A DNA stretch of 43,153 bases from Thermoplasmatota archaeon (GTDB taxonomy: Archaea; Thermoplasmatota; E2; DHVEG-1), in NCBI GenBank assembly GCA_030616985.1, contig JAUWWG010000003.1, forward strand, positions 1 through 43,153, written 5' to 3'. A program made the position numbers and the translations under genes. This document shows, one piece after another, positions 7,816 through 15,374 of this stretch (position 1 is its first letter; the number at the start of each line of letters is the position of its first letter). The notes beneath the pieces are model-generated. The model worked only from the letters and a program-made list of their open reading frames with translations. It made no database searches and was not told the DNA's origin.

Positions 7816-8872
7816 CCTCAGTTTTAAGTTTCCTCAATGATTTCATAGGCGTTTTGGTTTTAAATTTATTGGTTTTGTATTTTAACAAAAGAATGACAGA
7901 CAAAATTGTGGACAAGATCATTGCTAATAGAGAGGTGCTATTTGTGAAATCTGCTGGAAAAAGGAAGAACACTAAGCGCATTACTACATATGAAACAAGT
8001 ATCACTACGTACGGAATAAATTTCCAGTAACCGGGTATTTCATCAGTCGTTCTTATTAGAAGTAATATTATGTGAGTAACTGCTAGTGAGACTATAGCTA
8101 TGATTGATAACCAACCAACTATCGAGAAAAGAGACACATACCAGTTCTGGTTTAGCAATAGGGACACATAGAAGAAAACATACGACATTAAAAACAAGAT
8201 AAAGAGATAAAGTGGTTTGTGCAGGATATTGTTTTTTATGTTTTTCAGATCATACAACATGTCAACCTTCTCACGTTTTTTTTCACCGATATGACTTGGC
8301 CGTATGCCCATTCCTATAAATATTAGAAGTAGCACGAATCCAAAGTGTGCTGGATGCAATAGATCTATGTTGAACAAGAAACCAAAGAATCCTTCTGAGA
8401 AGGTGTATAGATTAGTACCAAACGTTATCATCTGTCCTGCAAAGGTGTATTCCATTTCTATTACTGTTCCAGGGATTGATGTATCAAAACCACTGCTCAT
8501 TAGAAAGTAAAGACATATAAGAAGTAAAGAGGAAGGTATGAAGAAAGGACCTATGAAAAGGAAACCATTTGATAGCCATTCAAATACCCCTTTCTTTTCT
8601 TTTTTTGGTGCAACTTTTCCGTAGTTTATGCTAATGTAAAAACTAGATATACCACTCTTTGTGACTGTGTATCCCAATGCATGACATATTGTCTGGAACA
8701 ATATGCCAAGGAAATTTGTAAATCTACATAATGGCTCATGTTTAGGTCTTATTTTTGATAGAAGATATTTCTGACTTTCTATAAAAAGAAGTTGAATGAA
8801 CCAGAATAGTATTACACCAAATAGGGGTGCAAGTGGAGCAAATACTATTATATCTATAGGTGAACCAGCCAT
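7778..8872 (-). CDS. Multi-pass membrane protein, possibly M50-like and inactive
   Basis: This is a polytopic membrane protein with about nine or ten hydrophobic segments and a basic C-terminal tail. I do not recognise a named family. The segment FQTICHALGYTVTKSGISSF, followed by VAPKKEKKG and a Pro-containing hydrophobic stretch, loosely resembles the HExxH region of M50 site-2 proteases, but Glu and the second His are missing (CHALGY), so proteolysis is not predicted. The longest frame begins at 8896. The TATA box at 8903-8913 implies transcription starting near 8882, so the ATG at 8872 (MAGSPID) is chosen. The gene overlaps the bPH2 gene and probably forms a membrane complex with it; that is inference. 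Confidence 0.7.
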   Translation of the reverse strand: MAGSPIDIIVFAPLAPLFGVILFWFIQLLFIESQKYLLSKIRPKHEPLCRFTNFLGILFQTICHALGYTVTKSGISSFYISINYGKVAPKKEKKGVFEWLSNGFLFIGPFFIPSSLLLICLYFLMSSGFDTSIPGTVIEMEYTFAGQMITFGTNLYTFSEGFFGFLFNIDLLHPAHFGFVLLLIFIGMGIRPSHIGEKKREKVDMLYDLKNIKNNILHKPLYLFILFLMSYVFFYVSLLLNQNWYVSLFSIVGWLSIIAIVSLAVTHIILLLIRTTDEIPGYWKFIPYVVILVSYVVMRLVFFLFPADFTNSTSLLAMILSTILSVILLLKYKTNKFKTKTPMKSLRKLKTEDETDVPRRIIRE

Positions 8873-8902
8873 ATCTTTCCGCCGAGTGATAAGCAAGTGT
8901 TG

Positions 8903-8913
8903 TTATATAAAAA
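8903..8913 (-). promoter_or_regulatory. TATA box for the membrane-protein/bPH2 pair
   Basis: The minus-strand sequence tttttatataa is a strong archaeal TATA box. Its position puts the transcription start after the longest-frame start codon at 8896, favouring the start at 8872. Confidence 0.5.
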
Positions 8914-8962
8914 CATGTCCTTTGAACATTGTTTTTTCATTTTGACATTCTGACAGATTAGA

Positions 8963-8972
8963 TTTAAATATA
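8963..8972 (+). promoter_or_regulatory. TATA box for the small Cys-rich protein
   Basis: The sequence tttaaatata lies 4 bases before the first possible ATG at 8977. That is too close, so translation should begin at 9016 or 9025. Confidence 0.45.
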
Positions 8973-9015
8973 ATAAATGTTAGAAATTAGCGTGCTAAAT
9001 GATAACATTATAGGG

Positions 9016-9195
9016 ATGAAATATATGAATAAAAAAGAAATGTTAAAGAAATGTAGTATATGTAAAAAACCATTGCCCGGAAATAAACTGGCATTCAGTT
9101 ATTGTTGTGACGATTGGCTTTGTCTCAACTGTTATAAAAATAATTTTTCACCTACTCCCATGTACCCCACTCCTATATTTCCCCAAACCAGCTAA
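9016..9195 (+). CDS. Small zinc-ribbon-like protein
   Basis: The product is 56-59 residues with two Cys pairs that could bind one zinc ion: KKCSICKKPLPG and then YCCDDWLCLNCYKNN, giving C-x2-C, CC and C-x2-C. The C-terminus is short and Pro-rich (PTPMYPTPIFPQTS). The frame is open from an ATG at 8977, but the TATA box position argues for the ATG at 9016 or at 9025 (MNKKEML). No family name can be given. It is divergent from the membrane-protein/bPH2 pair, with the two TATA boxes about 50 bases apart. Confidence 0.6.
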   Translation: MKYMNKKEMLKKCSICKKPLPGNKLAFSYCCDDWLCLNCYKNNFSPTPMYPTPIFPQTS

Positions 9196-9254
9196 TTCTA
9201 AAATCGATAAATTTTTTTGCCATTCCTCGCCTAGATTTACGAATGAATAAGATT

Positions 9255-9512
9255 TCATAACCTTCGACTCATTTTGATTAACTCTCTTTGAACCACGGGA
9301 TACACATCACGTTTTGCATTTTCCCCTAGATTCAAATCAAGGTGTCCATACTCAGGAATAATTTCTCCATCGGCCCATCGGGAGCCAACATGATCTATCA
9401 CTTCAATGACATCATCAGGATGAGCGATTTTATCTTTTTCCCCCAGCAATAACATACAAGGGGGATGACCTGCGTTTATCCTGAGGATTTTGATCCATAT
9501 CCTGGTTGTTTT
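9255..9512 (-). pseudogene. Alpha/beta hydrolase C-terminal remnant
   Basis: The frame encodes the last third of an alpha/beta hydrolase. GHPPCMLLLGEKDKIAHPDD carries the strand and the acid residue of the catalytic triad, and EIIPEYGHLDLNLGENAK carries the catalytic His, followed by a C-terminal helix. The nucleophile-elbow Ser (G-x-S-x-G) and everything before it are missing. The frame is closed by a stop at 9513-9515, and the sequence beyond about 9490 no longer looks like a hydrolase in any minus-strand frame. The first in-frame ATG (9455) is inside the domain, so this is a truncated gene. Confidence 0.65.
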
Positions 9513-9761
9513 TTAAAAAGTGATCTTGAAGAAAAGGTTGAAAAATCTTGTGGGTTGTTATCTGAAGAATATCTGGCTCAGGGTGACGTGCAGGGAAGCA
9601 AGGATGCATTACATAATATTGACATTGCCAAGTCAGATGCGGTGCCAAAATACGATCCCTTTGAGAGATTATGCCTGTTGCAAAAACATTGGGAAAAATT
9701 AATGAAATATACGAATAAGAGCAAAATCCGTTTACATATTCAAGAAATTATTAAAGGATAA
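9465..9761 (+). CDS. Unrecognised ORF, possibly a gene fragment
   Basis: The frame encodes 98 residues with a convincing soluble, helical composition from about residue 18 on: DLEEKVEKSCGLLSEEYLAQ, then KYDPFERLCLLQKHWEKLM. I do not recognise it. Its first 15 codons lie antisense to the hydrolase remnant, so the two cannot both be intact genes. The simplest reading is that the 5' part of this gene and the 5' part of the hydrolase were both lost at a junction near 9480-9510. A stretch of G before the ATG could act as a ribosome binding site, but no promoter is evident. Confidence 0.35.
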   Translation: MTCVYPEDFDPYPGCFLKSDLEEKVEKSCGLLSEEYLAQGDVQGSKDALHNIDIAKSDAVPKYDPFERLCLLQKHWEKLMKYTNKSKIRLHIQEIIKG

Positions 9762-9789
9762 ACCAATCATTTTTGATACTTGAAAATTA

Positions 9790-10209
9790 TTAGATTACAT
9801 CTACGTCTATTCCCCTACCCATATAATCATATGCTTTCCAAGAAAATTCATCGTAAGGTTTTGCTGAGATAATATGTATTTTACCATGTTTTTGAAACAA
9901 GTGAAGATCCGCGCCAGAAGGACGAGCAGAATAAGATGGGTGACTATGAACTGTTCCAACAATTGCAAAATCTATCGGAAGCATATTCATCCTAAATATT
10001 GCATGAGAATCCCCTGAAATTGTTCCAGGTAAAATCACTATCTCAGTTATAGTGTCTTTTTCATCATCATCAACACGCAAAAAACCTCCAAATTCGTTAG
10101 GATATTCTGATTTAGCACATTCCAAAATCAGATCAAGACAGTTACGTGCAATCTTCCATCGTTTCTGAATAGGTTCAACTTTATTTTTCTTCTTTTTAAA
10201 AAGGATCAT
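9790..10209 (-). CDS. JAMM/MPN+ metalloprotease-like protein
   Basis: The 139-residue product is a stand-alone JAB/MPN domain with a complete zinc site. Glu39 sits in NEFGGFL, and the signature HSHPSYSARPSGAD supplies His88, His90, Ser98 and Asp101 in the order H-x-H-P-x6-S-x2-D. Archaeal JAMM proteins of this size include enzymes that cleave ubiquitin-like SAMP modifiers from proteins; other members have different isopeptidase or hydrolase roles. It is the last gene of the DUF99-ferredoxin-reductase-NAD kinase operon, starting 5 bases after nadK, which does not itself explain its substrate. A basic N-terminus (FKKKKNK) precedes the domain. Confidence 0.88.
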   Translation of the reverse strand: MILFKKKKNKVEPIQKRWKIARNCLDLILECAKSEYPNEFGGFLRVDDDEKDTITEIVILPGTISGDSHAIFRMNMLPIDFAIVGTVHSHPSYSARPSGADLHLFQKHGKIHIISAKPYDEFSWKAYDYMGRGIDVDVI

Positions 10210-10214
10210 GGTTT

Positions 10215-11027
10215 TTATCGCACCAGTTTCAATCTAACCATTTGATAAAATGATTCCCCAAATCTGACAAATCTTGATTTTTTCTCGGAACCAGTAACAG
10301 TTATGATGCTTTCCGTGGTCACATTTTCTGCATAGTATCCGTCAATTACAAGTTTAGTTTCTTTACTCTTTGGCAGTAACTTAACATCAATCTTCTTATT
10401 TAGGGGAATAATCCATGGGCGAGCAGACAATCTAAACGGGGCAAGAGGGGCTATTATCATGGCATTAACTGAAGGGTCCATAAGAGGTCCACCAACGCTT
10501 AATGCATAACTTGTAGATCCTGTTGGTGTAGCTATGATTACACCATCTGCTCCTAGTGTTTCGAGTAATTCATTATCCACAAAGAGTTGCAAATACATGA
10601 TCTTTGCAATTTTATCTGTTTGGACTGTAATCTCATTTACCGCATCGGGAAGTCGTTTCCCGTCTAACATTATTTTTAGCTTGGATCTTTCTTCGATGTT
10701 GTATCTCCCTTCTATCACTTGTTTCAAGCCACCTATTGCATACTTGGATTCCACCTCTGCAAGGAAGCCCATGCCGCCTGAATTTATGGCAAAAATTGGT
10801 TTTTCCACTACCTTCAAAGCTCTTATTATTGTCCCGTCTCCCCCAACTGAGACAACTATGTCAGTTTTTTTGTTAATTTCTTCAAGTGAAAATCCTTTTA
10901 TTTCCGCCTCTTTTGCAAAACCTTCTTCTGCAAAAACCTCTCCATTTTCACTTAAAAATTCATAAACTTCTTCTCCCAGTGAAATGGATTTTTTATTATT
11001 GTGTTTGCAGACCAATCCCCACTTCAT
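10215..11027 (-). CDS. nadK: NAD kinase
   Basis: The 270-residue protein phosphorylates NAD to NADP. Diagnostic motifs are VVSVGGDGTIIRAL (GGDGT at residues 62-66), INSGGMGFLAEVE, and ATPTGSTSYALSVGGP, which together form the ATP- and NAD-binding site. Length fits archaeal NadK. It lies 11 bases after the geranylgeranyl reductase gene and 5 bases before the JAMM gene on the same strand, so it is part of one operon. Supplying NADP(H) near a lipid-saturating reductase is a plausible but unproved link. Confidence 0.95.
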   Translation of the reverse strand: MKWGLVCKHNNKKSISLGEEVYEFLSENGEVFAEEGFAKEAEIKGFSLEEINKKTDIVVSVGGDGTIIRALKVVEKPIFAINSGGMGFLAEVESKYAIGGLKQVIEGRYNIEERSKLKIMLDGKRLPDAVNEITVQTDKIAKIMYLQLFVDNELLETLGADGVIIATPTGSTSYALSVGGPLMDPSVNAMIIAPLAPFRLSARPWIIPLNKKIDVKLLPKSKETKLVIDGYYAENVTTESIITVTGSEKKSRFVRFGESFYQMVRLKLVR

Positions 11028-11038
11028 AATTTTTTCTC

Positions 11039-12241
11039 CTAATCTTCTTTACTCTCTTTGGATACCTTTAGAAGGGGCTTTAATTTCATAAGTAATGTAG
11101 GGTGTTTTAACACCAATGCTTTTACGAGACTAAGCGTACTAAACTCCTTAAACTTATAGTCCTTTAAAGAGTCGGCAAGCATATTCAACGTTTTATCATC
11201 AAAATCAAGCAAGATTTCTTTAACCAGATAGTCTCGACGTAGTTTCCTCCCAAAAGCCTCCTTCCAACCTGTTTCATATGCAGATAACGTTTCCTCATCA
11301 AACATTTGTTGCTCTATTGCTCTGCCTATTGTTTCGCCGGCTATTTTTCCACCTTCTAAAGCGGTTGTTAATCCCCCACCGGTTATAGGATCGACGTGTC
11401 TTGCTGCATCACCAACCAGTATTAAATTATCTTTTACTGTTTCAACAGGTTTTGCAACAGGTGCTGCACCAGCAAGAAGGCGGATAGGTTCGCCTTTTTT
11501 CAACTCAGAGTGCCCCGCTATAAAATTATCAAGAAGTTTTAAAGCCATGCCCGATTCGCTGAGGCTGGCAAGGATTCCGATTCCCACGTTAAAAATACCC
11601 TTACCCTTAGGGAATATCCAGACATATCCGCCCGGAGCAATCTTTTTCCCGATGTAGAACTCACAGTAATCCGATTTATAGTCGACATTCGTAAGAGTGT
11701 ACTGGGCACAGGTTTCCAAGTCATTTGGCTTTAAAACAGTGTTAATGCCTGCCCACTGTCCCACTTTTGATTCTACGCCATCGGCACCAACAACAATATC
11801 GGCCTCAATCTCAAATTCCTCATCAAATTGCTTGACTTTCACGCCTTTTATCTGTTCATTGTCCACGAGTAGTTCTGTTGCTTCGGTTTTCATCATTAGT
11901 TTTGCACCTGCCTTTGCAGCCTGACGAGCAAGTTCCTGATCGAAAATATCTCTGTAAACAACGTAGCCTGTTTCGTTTCCTGCCATCTCTTTGGAGAGCG
12001 TTACCATTGTTCCATCAGGGGCATATATCTTAGCTCCATCCATTTTACTTGCAATCCATCTCTTGCCCTCTAGCATTCCCCAGTTATCAATTTTCTGACT
12101 GATCCCCTCACCACATAATACGGGCACTCCAACTTCGACTCGCCTTTCCAATATGAGAACTTTCGCTCCTGTTTCAGCTGCGAATCTGGCTGTGACACTT
12201 CCAGCAGGTCCACTGCCAACTACGACAACATCATACTTCAT
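11039..12241 (-). CDS. Digeranylgeranylglycerophospholipid reductase
   Basis: This 400-residue FAD enzyme of the geranylgeranyl reductase family saturates the isoprenoid chains of archaeal ether lipids. It has the N-terminal dinucleotide fold VVVGSGPAGSVTARFAAETG, the family's PVLCGEGIS motif with Cys43, a FAD-binding GADGVESKVGQWAG segment, and the later LVGDAARHVDPITGGGLTTA. The C-terminal 90 residues are helical. It starts 3 bases after the ferredoxin gene. In methanogens such as Methanosarcina a ferredoxin encoded next to this reductase serves as its electron donor, so the same arrangement here supports the assignment. A second paralogue lies at 15375-16565. Confidence 0.93.
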   Translation of the reverse strand: MKYDVVVVGSGPAGSVTARFAAETGAKVLILERRVEVGVPVLCGEGISQKIDNWGMLEGKRWIASKMDGAKIYAPDGTMVTLSKEMAGNETGYVVYRDIFDQELARQAAKAGAKLMMKTEATELLVDNEQIKGVKVKQFDEEFEIEADIVVGADGVESKVGQWAGINTVLKPNDLETCAQYTLTNVDYKSDYCEFYIGKKIAPGGYVWIFPKGKGIFNVGIGILASLSESGMALKLLDNFIAGHSELKKGEPIRLLAGAAPVAKPVETVKDNLILVGDAARHVDPITGGGLTTALEGGKIAGETIGRAIEQQMFDEETLSAYETGWKEAFGRKLRRDYLVKEILLDFDDKTLNMLADSLKDYKFKEFSTLSLVKALVLKHPTLLMKLKPLLKVSKESKED

Positions 12242-12244
12242 AAT

Positions 12245-12433
12245 CTAATACACCTCACCACTAATTGCTCCAACAGGGCATGTTTGTATACAGATGGCAC
12301 AACTTATACATTTGTCTACCATTACAAAAGCTCTGCCGCCACACATCGATATCGCGTCTTGCGGACAGACGGATATGCATCCACTGCAAGCCAAACATTT
12401 TTCTCCATCCACTTTTGCCTTAGGCTTTCCCAT
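12245..12433 (-). CDS. 2[4Fe-4S] ferredoxin
   Basis: The 62-residue protein has two complete C-x2-C-x2-C-x3-C motifs: CLACSGCISVCP (Cys13, 16, 19, 23) and CISCAICIQTCP (Cys42, 45, 48, 52). The longer frame begins at 12454, but a GAGGTGA ribosome binding site is correctly spaced only before the ATG at 12433 (MGKPKAK), which is chosen. It overlaps the end of the DUF99 gene by 14 bases and ends 3 bases before the reductase gene. Its likely role is to deliver electrons to that reductase. Confidence 0.92.
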   Translation of the reverse strand: MGKPKAKVDGEKCLACSGCISVCPQDAISMCGGRAFVMVDKCISCAICIQTCPVGAISGEVY

Positions 12434-12992
12434 ATGATTCACCTCTCGTAACACCCGATGCTATTAAATGAGCCACACGTATTGGTTCAGGTATGACACC
12501 TCGTATTGTTGAAAGCTTTATTATTTCTTTTGTCTCAGCAAGTGAAATACCAGCACATTTCACATAGATAGGATTATGGCTGGTTTCTATCTTATGAAGT
12601 TCTCCTTTTTTCATTAGATTTAGCCGATCTTTCCAATCTTCAAAATTCTTCCTTAGTGCCTTTTCTATTTTTTCAAAATCAGGATTATCTCTTGTAACCG
12701 TTATAATCGGTAGATTTGTAGCAGAATACAATTCTTGGATATTAACTACATTAAAACCACCAAGCGCAATTCCATCAAGCATCACCACTCTCAACTGTTT
12801 CCTATGGCGCGTGTTTTCTACCATTTCCTTACATATGTTGGTTGCATCAGTTCCATCTACTGATACTTGACTCCTTAAAACACATTCTATGTAACTTCCA
12901 CCACGCATAATGACCCCTATCACTGTTGCATACTTCTCGGTGAATGTAAATGGGGAGTCATCGATGCCTAATAACCGGATTTGCTGTTTCAT
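12420..12992 (-). CDS. DUF99 family protein
   Basis: The product of about 190 residues matches the archaeal DUF99 family: IRLLGIDDSPFTFTEKYATV near the start, then VIGVIMRGGSYIECVLRSQ, VVMLDGIALGGFNVVNI and VTRDNPDFEKIEKALRKNF. Distant relation to endonuclease V folds has been suggested for the family, but no function is established. The longest frame starts at a TTG at 13004; the ATG at 12992 (MKQQIRL) is the more likely start. It is the first gene of the operon that continues with ferredoxin, geranylgeranyl reductase, nadK and the JAMM protein. Confidence 0.85.
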   Translation of the reverse strand: MKQQIRLLGIDDSPFTFTEKYATVIGVIMRGGSYIECVLRSQVSVDGTDATNICKEMVENTRHRKQLRVVMLDGIALGGFNVVNIQELYSATNLPIITVTRDNPDFEKIEKALRKNFEDWKDRLNLMKKGELHKIETSHNPIYVKCAGISLAETKEIIKLSTIRGVIPEPIRVAHLIASGVTRGESYGKA

Positions 12993-13134
12993 CCAAAAGA
13001 ACAAAACTTAAAGATGCACTAATAATGTTTCGATAATGTAAAATCGCCCTATAGGTACTAATAGAAAACAATTTTTCTCGTAAGAACGTGCAAGATATAA
13101 GAAACGTTTGTAAAGATTTTTCGGACTCTATTTT

Positions 13135-13530
13135 TTACTTCTTTTTTACTGTTACCTTTGCCGTAATCTTCCCTTCTCTTGCAAGCCATCCAAGTGCAGA
13201 GTAGCAATCATCCTTATTGATTTTTGATAGGCGTGCAATAGCAGAAACGTCAATTTCGTTTCTACCAATAACGCTCCACACTTTGCCTGCATCTGACCCG
13301 ATTTTATCAGTTAAATTTGTTTCACCAATTCGATATGTTCTCTTATCTCTGTAAATTTTATTTTCTCTTGCAAGCCAGCCGATTGCTCCATAAAATTCGT
13401 CATTTCTCATATTTGTCTTTTTAATTAATTTTGTTTGCACTTGGGGGCCTTCTTCTTTAAGTGTTATCCACACTTTGCCCGCGTTATTTCCAAACGATTT
13501 TATTATTTCATTCATCTCATCCACCCTCAT
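13135..13530 (-). CDS. Tandem winged-helix (DUF2582-like) protein
   Basis: The 131-residue product consists of two copies of one small winged-helix unit. Copy one, about residues 11-67, has GNNAGKVWITLKEEGPQ, FYGAIGWLARENKIY. Copy two, about residues 73-125, has GSDAGKVWSVIGRNEID, CYSALGWLAREGKI. The shared G-x-x-AGKVW and LGWLARE-x-KI motifs are those of the DUF2582 family, which is thought to bind nucleic acid. The basic end (VTVKKK) fits that. It stands alone, with its own minus-strand TATA box about 30 bases upstream. Confidence 0.85.
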   Translation of the reverse strand: MRVDEMNEIIKSFGNNAGKVWITLKEEGPQVQTKLIKKTNMRNDEFYGAIGWLARENKIYRDKRTYRIGETNLTDKIGSDAGKVWSVIGRNEIDVSAIARLSKINKDDCYSALGWLAREGKITAKVTVKKK

Positions 13531-13560
13531 TAGCGAATGAATATGGTAACTAGCTACAGT

Positions 13561-13570
13561 ATTAAAAATA
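13561..13570 (-). promoter_or_regulatory. TATA box for the tandem winged-helix gene
   Basis: The minus-strand sequence tatttttaat lies 31-40 bases before the start codon at 13530 and predicts a leader of only a few bases. Confidence 0.5.
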
Positions 13571-13679
13571 TTTTGGTTTTTAAGTCATAAAAAGATCAAA
13601 ATCAAGATCCTTTTTCCTCATTTTTTGATTTGTTTTGATTCATTCTTTAAAAATGAAAAAAACCCCTTCATTTTCCGAT

Positions 13680-13690
13680 ATATTTAAAAA
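13680..13690 (+). promoter_or_regulatory. TATA box for the PGF-CTERM protein
   Basis: The sequence atatttaaaaa lies 36-46 bases before the ATG at 13726. A GAGGT ribosome binding site at 13713-13717 sits at the predicted 5' end. Confidence 0.5.
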
Positions 13691-13725
13691 TAATAATCAT
13701 TTCCCGTTGCTCGAGGTAATAAATC

Positions 13726-14439
13726 ATGAAACTTTGGAAAAGTAGTATATTATTTGTAAGCGTAGCTGTGATGTTGCTGTCAAGTATGGCCGTTTCAGCT
13801 GATAAAACAGAAAGTGATCCAACTGGAGATGTTGCTCATTGGGAGTACACCACGGGACATTGGGGATGGAACTATAATATTGGAAATAAACCAAACATTG
13901 ATATTACAGAAATGTCTTATTCTGTGAGTGGGGATCAATTGACTCTAACGCTTAAGGTTGTTGGCACTATTCAAAGCTCTGGATTTAATTTGTATTGGGG
14001 TTATTTGAATACTTCAGACGCAACTTATTGGATGTCCTGGATGGAAGGCGAAGGTGGGGGAATGGCTATGAACATCGAAGAAGGATCAATGCAATGGGAT
14101 TTAGAACCTGAAATAGCTACTTCTGGTAACACTCTCTCTTGTACATTTGATGTAGTAGGCAGTGATTATTCAAATGCAGAATTATGGGGTTATGCTACTG
14201 AACATGTCGAAGCCGGTGATATGACTTCGGAATGGTGGGGCGATTGGGCTCCTGAAACTTATTCTCCATATTGGGAAGAAGGCGGAGACGGTGATGATGA
14301 CGATGACGAAGATGGAGACGGAGATGGTGACGACGGAAATGGCGGATCATCCGGATCTTCGGGAACCCCCGGATTCGAGGCAGTAGCTGTGTTGGTAGCA
14401 GTTGGTATAGCATTAATTATTTTGAGAAGAAGAAAATAA
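13726..14439 (+). CDS. Secreted surface protein with PGF-CTERM sorting signal
   Basis: The 237-residue precursor has a signal peptide (residues 1-25, ending SMAVSA before Asp26). A beta-rich ectodomain of about 160 residues follows, with many Trp and Gly (for example HWGWNYNIGNKPNIDITEMS). Next is a low-complexity Asp/Gly/Ser linker (about residues 187-213), then a C-terminal tripartite signal: PGF at about 215-217, a hydrophobic span VAVLVAVGIALIIL, and RRRK. That tail is the PGF-CTERM type recognised by archaeosortase A in other euryarchaea, which links the processed protein to a prenyl lipid. No archaeosortase gene is in this window. The ectodomain family is unknown. The acidic linker resembles the surface-spacing linkers of S-layer proteins. 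Confidence 0.88.
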   Translation: MKLWKSSILFVSVAVMLLSSMAVSADKTESDPTGDVAHWEYTTGHWGWNYNIGNKPNIDITEMSYSVSGDQLTLTLKVVGTIQSSGFNLYWGYLNTSDATYWMSWMEGEGGGMAMNIEEGSMQWDLEPEIATSGNTLSCTFDVVGSDYSNAELWGYATEHVEAGDMTSEWWGDWAPETYSPYWEEGGDGDDDDDEDGDGDGDDGNGGSSGSSGTPGFEAVAVLVAVGIALIILRRRK

Positions 14440-14450
14440 ACAACATCTTC

Positions 14451-14472
14451 TCTTCTTTTTTTTACTTTTTTC
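14451..14472 (+). terminator. T-rich archaeal terminator
   Basis: A run dominated by T (two blocks of six or more) begins about 12 bases after the PGF-CTERM gene stop. Oligo-T tracts on the coding strand are the usual archaeal termination signal. Confidence 0.45.
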
Positions 14473-14581
14473 GTCCCTTATGACAAAGTCATACGATTTT
14501 GAGTATATATAAAACACAGAGAACTGATAAATCTTTGATTTTTAAAGCAAAAACTAAGTTAAAGTCAAGGATGCGAATATT

Positions 14582-14941
14582 TCAAAGCAAAGACAAATCC
14601 CCAGTTACTTGATCTATAATATTACTGGGTGCTGGACCAATGCCAAGTACGGTTTCCGTCCCAGCAGGTATCTCGGTATGTCCTGCATCGGTTACAATAT
14701 GTGATACAATATCAAGACGCTTGGCTTTTCTGTTAAGGGGATGAAAATCGTCAACACTTTCAACCTTTACAACAGCTTTTTTCCCACCATCATCCATCCA
14801 TTTCTTGAACCATTTTGGTTTAGTTTTCTTGGTATCTAATGCACATGCAACAGCCGCGTGGGCAACCTGGGCAGCAAGCTTACCTGGAGAAAGATTTAAA
14901 TCCGTACGAGTAACAATCACCATCTTATATTCAAAATCCAT
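14582..14941 (-). CDS. pth2: Peptidyl-tRNA hydrolase, archaeal type (Pth2)
   Basis: The roughly 119-residue product recycles tRNA by hydrolysing peptidyl-tRNA. Pth2 motifs are visible: YKMVIVTRTDLNLSPGKLAA, QVAHAAVACAL, then IVTDAGHTEIPAGTETVLGI and the C-terminal GPAPSNIIDQVTGDL. The longer frame from 14974 adds eleven unrelated residues. The ATG at 14941 (MDFEYK) starts the conserved domain, lies 1 base after the stop of the upstream gene, and has GGGGA a few bases before it. The two genes are therefore coupled. Confidence 0.93.
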   Translation of the reverse strand: MDFEYKMVIVTRTDLNLSPGKLAAQVAHAAVACALDTKKTKPKWFKKWMDDGGKKAVVKVESVDDFHPLNRKAKRLDIVSHIVTDAGHTEIPAGTETVLGIGPAPSNIIDQVTGDLSLL

Positions 14942-14942
14942 C

Positions 14943-15284
14943 TTATTCCCCTTTACTGAGGTCGACGTCATCAAATGATTTCCGACGCCAATTCTCTCCC
15001 ATCTCTTCAGCCTTGCTTTGATCCACCAGCCCTTTTACCAGCAGTGTTTTCTCTTCTTCCTCGACGTGCTTAAGGGGAACACCAAGATATTTACTTCCTG
15101 CTTTTATGATGATAATATCATCATCTATTGCTACACTTTCTCCAATTTTTTCTCCAAAACCATCCAAGACAAAGCGACATAGTAAATTATTCCCATCGAA
15201 CTCTTCATCCACGGCCTCATCTTTTTTCTTACGTTTTTTTATAGAGAAAAAGAATATCCCTCCCGTACTTTCTGACACAGTCAT
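14943..15284 (-). CDS. Small beta-rich protein, PRC-barrel-like (DUF5749-like)
   Basis: The 113-residue product has a short hydrophobic/basic N-terminus (GIFFFSIKKRKKK). A domain of alternating strands follows, FVLDGFGEKIGESVAIDDD, IIIIKAGSKYLGVPLKHVEE, KTLLVKGLVDQSKAEEMG, ending in an acidic tail. The central pattern resembles PRC-barrel or related small archaeal beta domains of unknown function (the DUF5749 group, from memory). It directly precedes pth2. A link to translation or RNA handling is possible only by neighbourhood. Confidence 0.6.
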   Translation of the reverse strand: MTVSESTGGIFFFSIKKRKKKDEAVDEEFDGNNLLCRFVLDGFGEKIGESVAIDDDIIIIKAGSKYLGVPLKHVEEEEKTLLVKGLVDQSKAEEMGENWRRKSFDDVDLSKGE

Positions 15285-15341
15285 GACGAATAAAACCCCT
15301 CGAAACTTGTTGACTTCACAGCCACAGTATCTGCGATTCTG

Positions 15342-15350
15342 TTATAAATC
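15342..15350 (+). promoter_or_regulatory. TATA box for the second geranylgeranyl reductase-like gene
   Basis: The sequence ttataaatc lies 25-33 bases before the ATG at 15375. Transcripts would have almost no leader. Confidence 0.45.
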
Positions 15351-15374
15351 TTTGGAGATATTCAGGTGAGTAGT

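Noticed and set aside
14195-14413. His/Arg-rich open frame on the minus strand
   Set aside because: It is the antisense reading of the Asp/Gly linker of the PGF-CTERM protein; composition is an artefact of that repeat.
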